Assembly (NCBI GenBank): GCA_036741795.1
Contig: DAINRO010000089.1
Span: forward strand, 1 to 6,479
Reading direction: 5' to 3'
DNA length: 6,479 nt
Source: DATKKM01 sp036741795
GTDB lineage: Bacteria; Chloroflexota; Dehalococcoidia; SM23-28-2; RBG-16-64-32
Made by a program: the position numbers and the translations under genes. The number at the start of each line of letters is the position of its first letter. The first letter of the stretch is position 1. The notes beneath the pieces are model-generated. The model saw only the letters and a list, made by a program, of their open reading frames with translations, did no database searches and had not been told where the DNA came from. Positions 4,919 through 6,479 of this stretch are shown in pieces.

Positions 4919-6231
4919 CTATCGCCCGAGCCTCGCGTCTCCGCGCAGCCGTTACTTTCTCGGCGCTAATAGTGCTCGCTGCCGCGTGCGGCGGCAACGG
5001 GGACGCAGACGAGGAGTCGGCGTCACCGACATTCTCGCCCAGCCCAAGCCCAAGTCCCTCCGCCTCGCCCAGTCCCAGTCCCACTCCCGTTACGCTAGGT
5101 CCTCCTACCTTTGACCCGAACCGCGCCGCCGGGCACGTGAGTGCGCTTGCCACTCAGATAGGGATCCGTTCGGCGGGAAGTCCTGGAGAGAAGCGCGGGG
5201 CCGAGTATATCCGCGACCAGCTGGCGTCCTACGGTTACCAGACGGCGTTGCAGCCGTTTCCGATTGGTGGATCCGCGACGCAAGTGGCGACACTGAGCAC
5301 AACCGGGACATCGGGGGGTGACATCCCGACCGTTGCGCTGACCGGGAGTTCAACGGGCGGGGCGAACGCGGAGATGGTCGTTGCCGGGTTGGGATACCCG
5401 CAAGAGTTCCCCGCGAACACCTCGGGCCGGATCGCTCTGGTGAAGCGGGGAGAGATCTTCTTCAGCGAGAAGGTCGCGAATGCGCAGCGAGCCGGCGCGA
5501 GTGCCGTGATCATCTACAACAACGCTCCCGGTGGATTCACGGGCGAGCTGGATTCGCCGAGCATCCCGGCCGTCTCAGTGTCCCAGGCTGATGGTGCGGC
5601 GCTGGTGACGGCGGCGCAAGGTGGCACGGTCGCGGCCCTTTCGGTGGAGTCGGCAGGCGCTGAGTCCAACAACGTCGTGGCGAAACCACCCGGCGGGGAA
5701 TGCCGCGTAATCGTCGGCGGGCACCTTGATTCGGTCCCTGCGGGTCCCGGAGCAAACGACAACGGGTCAGGGACGGCGGTCGGGATCGAGATGGCGCGGG
5801 CCATGGCGGCGGACGGGATCTTCTCGGATGTGTGCTTTGTGTTCTTCGGGGCGGAGGAGATAGGGCTCCTCGGGAGCTTCCATTACGTGAGTGTGGAGGA
5901 TTTGAGCGCAACCGAAGCGATGCTGAACTTCGACATGCTCGGCGTCGGCGACCGCTGGCCCCTGGGCGGGTCAGCCGAGCTTGTGAACCTGGTCGGCGAG
6001 GTGGCGGAGGCGAACGGAATCCCATATACGATTGAGGCGTTGCCGGAAGGGGTGGGGAGCGACCACGCGCCTTTTATGCAGGCCGGCATCCCCGCGCTCA
6101 TCGTCAACTGCTTCTGCGACCCCAACTACCACACCGCGCAGGACCTGGCAGAGTTCGTGAGCACGGCACGGTTGGGACAGGCCGGTGCGCTGGGGATGGG
6201 GGTGGTGGAGCGGTTGCTGGCCGGCGCCTGA
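4891..6231 (+). CDS. Lipoprotein M28-family zinc metallopeptidase with PA domain
   Basis: A 446-aa secreted, membrane-anchored aminopeptidase-like enzyme. It has a basic n-region (Arg13, 16, 18), a hydrophobic stretch (21-32) and a lipobox ending LAAAC with Cys33 as the lipidation site. A Ser/Pro-rich tether (45-66) follows. Residues 75-125 start the peptidase fold, and 130-250 form an inserted protease-associated domain (GRIALVKRGEIFFSEKVANA and AGASAVIIYNN are typical). The catalytic part has every expected M28 residue: His278 (GGHLDS), Asp290 (ANDNGSG), Glu322 as general base with Glu323 as ligand (GAEEIG), Asp348 (NFDMLG), His414 (NYHTAQD), plus the conserved GSDHAPF (389-395). The substrate is probably peptides outside the cell. 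The start is one of two adjacent GTG codons (4891 or 4894); an in-frame stop at 4879 bars anything longer. No clear ribosome binding site is seen, so coupling to the overlapping upstream gene is likely. Confidence 0.92.
   Translation: MVAAEEPAVAIARASRLRAAVTFSALIVLAAACGGNGDADEESASPTFSPSPSPSPSASPSPSPTPVTLGPPTFDPNRAAGHVSALATQIGIRSAGSPGEKRGAEYIRDQLASYGYQTALQPFPIGGSATQVATLSTTGTSGGDIPTVALTGSSTGGANAEMVVAGLGYPQEFPANTSGRIALVKRGEIFFSEKVANAQRAGASAVIIYNNAPGGFTGELDSPSIPAVSVSQADGAALVTAAQGGTVAALSVESAGAESNNVVAKPPGGECRVIVGGHLDSVPAGPGANDNGSGTAVGIEMARAMAADGIFSDVCFVFFGAEEIGLLGSFHYVSVEDLSATEAMLNFDMLGVGDRWPLGGSAELVNLVGEVAEANGIPYTIEALPEGVGSDHAPFMQAGIPALIVNCFCDPNYHTAQDLAEFVSTARLGQAGALGMGVVERLLAGA
5023..5088 (+). repeat. 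Hexamer-like repeat encoding the Ser-Pro tether of the M28 lipoprotein
   Basis: A run of AGCCCA/AGTCCC-like 6-bp units codes for alternating Ser-Pro (residues 45-66), broken by Thr-Phe and one Ala. It is an extended, flexible spacer that holds the peptidase away from the lipid anchor. DNA of this kind tends to change length by slippage, so copy number may differ among close relatives. Confidence 0.75.
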
Positions 6232-6238
6232 GTATTGT

Positions 6239-6266
6239 CACTCTTCACTCTCCACTCTCCATTCTG
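6239..6266. repeat. Four tandem heptamers upstream of tRNA-Leu
   Basis: The units are CACTCTT, CACTCTC, CACTCTC and CATTCTG, beginning 8 bp after the stop of the M28 gene. The stretch is pyrimidine-rich on the plus strand. It resembles in unit length and position the heptamer array after the ferredoxin stop. The last unit runs into GATAAC (6266-6271), which with TTCACT (6244-6249) and a 16-bp gap could be a weak promoter for the tRNAs; that is only a suggestion. Confidence 0.6.
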
Positions 6267-6282
6267 ATAACCTGATACGTGC

Positions 6283-6368
6283 GCCGAAGTGGCGGAACGG
6301 CAGACGCGCTACGTTCAGGGCGTAGTGTCCTTACGGGCGTGGGGGTTCAAATCCCCCCTTCGGCACCA
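6283..6368 (+). tRNA. tRNA-Leu, anticodon CAG
   Basis: A class II tRNA with encoded CCA. The acceptor stem GCCGAAG (6283-6289) pairs with CTTCGGC (6358-6364), followed by discriminator A6365 and CCA. The anticodon stem CTACG/CGTAG (6309-6313 and 6321-6325) holds a 7-nt loop with U33 and anticodon CAG at 6316-6318, which reads CUG. The long variable arm (6326-6340) pairs TGTCC with GGGCG around TTAC. The T arm is GGGGG-TTCAAAT-CCCCC (6341-6357). The long arm and A73 both fit leucine. Confidence 0.96.
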
Positions 6369-6396
6369 ACGAAACCATCTCGCGCGGACCCCACGC

Positions 6397-6472
6397 GCGC
6401 TCGTAGCTCAGTGGATAGAGCGCAGCCCTGCGGAGGCTGAGGTCGTGAGTTCGAGTCTCACCGAGCGCGCCA
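6397..6472 (+). tRNA. tRNA-Arg, anticodon GCG
   Basis: A 76-nt tRNA with encoded CCA, 28 bp after tRNA-Leu. The acceptor stem GCGCTCG (6397-6403) pairs with CGAGCGC (6462-6468), followed by discriminator G6469 and CCA (6470-6472). D arm GCTC/GAGC (6406-6409 and 6418-6421) has loop AGTGGATA carrying A20, an arginine identity base. Anticodon stem CAGCC/GGCTG (6423-6427 and 6435-6439) holds loop CTGCGGA with anticodon GCG at 6430-6432, reading CGC. T arm is GTGAG-TTCGAGT-CTCAC (6445-6461). Most bacteria read CGY with an ACG tRNA whose A34 is converted to inosine, so GCG is uncommon. The T-rich end of the window (6473-6479) may begin a terminator. Confidence 0.93.
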
Positions 6473-6479
6473 TTTCTTT

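Noticed and set aside
4800..5153. A 117-codon minus-strand frame with Gly-Leu repeats
   Set aside because: It is the antisense shadow of the Ser-Pro tether of the M28 lipoprotein.
6239..6266. Tandem units as a CRISPR remnant
   Set aside because: The units are 7 bp with no spacers and no cas genes nearby.
6283..6472. tRNA genes as an attachment site of an integrated element
   Set aside because: No integrase, direct repeat of a tRNA 3' end, or foreign-looking gene is present in the window.

Overview
The window is GC-rich bacterial chromosome with closely packed housekeeping-type genes. It carries a partial seven-iron ferredoxin, a LysR regulator, endonuclease IV, an ArsR/SRPBCC gene pair, a CoA-transferase, a small membrane protein, a lipoprotein M28 peptidase and two tRNA genes. 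I see no insertion sequence, prophage, CRISPR array or toxin-antitoxin locus. Both tRNAs encode their own CCA end. The gene mix, the Ser-Pro-tethered M28 lipoprotein and the heptameric intergenic repeats suggest a GC-rich, non-proteobacterial lineage. Chloroflexota (Dehalococcoidia-like) is my best guess and Actinomycetota the alternative; this is an impression from style, not a database result.

Layout, left to right. Positions 1-171 hold the 3' end of a ferredoxin gene. A 42-bp fold-back of heptamers (171-212) starts inside its stop codon. A LysR regulator (306-1208) follows, preceded by a direct repeat and an inverted repeat that could be its own operator. It converges with endonuclease IV (nfo, 2062 down to 1205), and the two stop codons share one CTAG palindrome. 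Divergent from nfo is a two-gene operon: an ArsR-type repressor (2147-2470) and an AHSA1/SRPBCC protein (2467-2925), joined by an ATGA overlap. The repressor gene has a perfect TTGACA box and a striking 17-bp-period operator array that covers its -10 region and start codon. The AHSA1 gene ends 2 bp from the convergent CoA-transferase gene (4397 down to 2928). That gene has a recognisable promoter in the 125-bp divergent spacer before a 131-aa membrane protein (4523-4918). The membrane protein gene overlaps a lipoprotein metallopeptidase of family M28 with an inserted PA domain (4891-6231). After a second heptamer repeat come tRNA-Leu(CAG) and tRNA-Arg(GCG).

How the genes work together: only two sets look functionally coupled. 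One is arsR-AHSA1, a self-regulated operon. The other is the membrane protein plus M28 lipoprotein, translationally overlapped and both at the cell envelope. The rest are independent units. The points most worth a second look are the arsR operator array with its probable near-leaderless transcript, a related half-site pair in the 4.45-kb divergent spacer, the heptamer repeats, and the GCG anticodon of the arginine tRNA. I found no convincing new multi-gene system.
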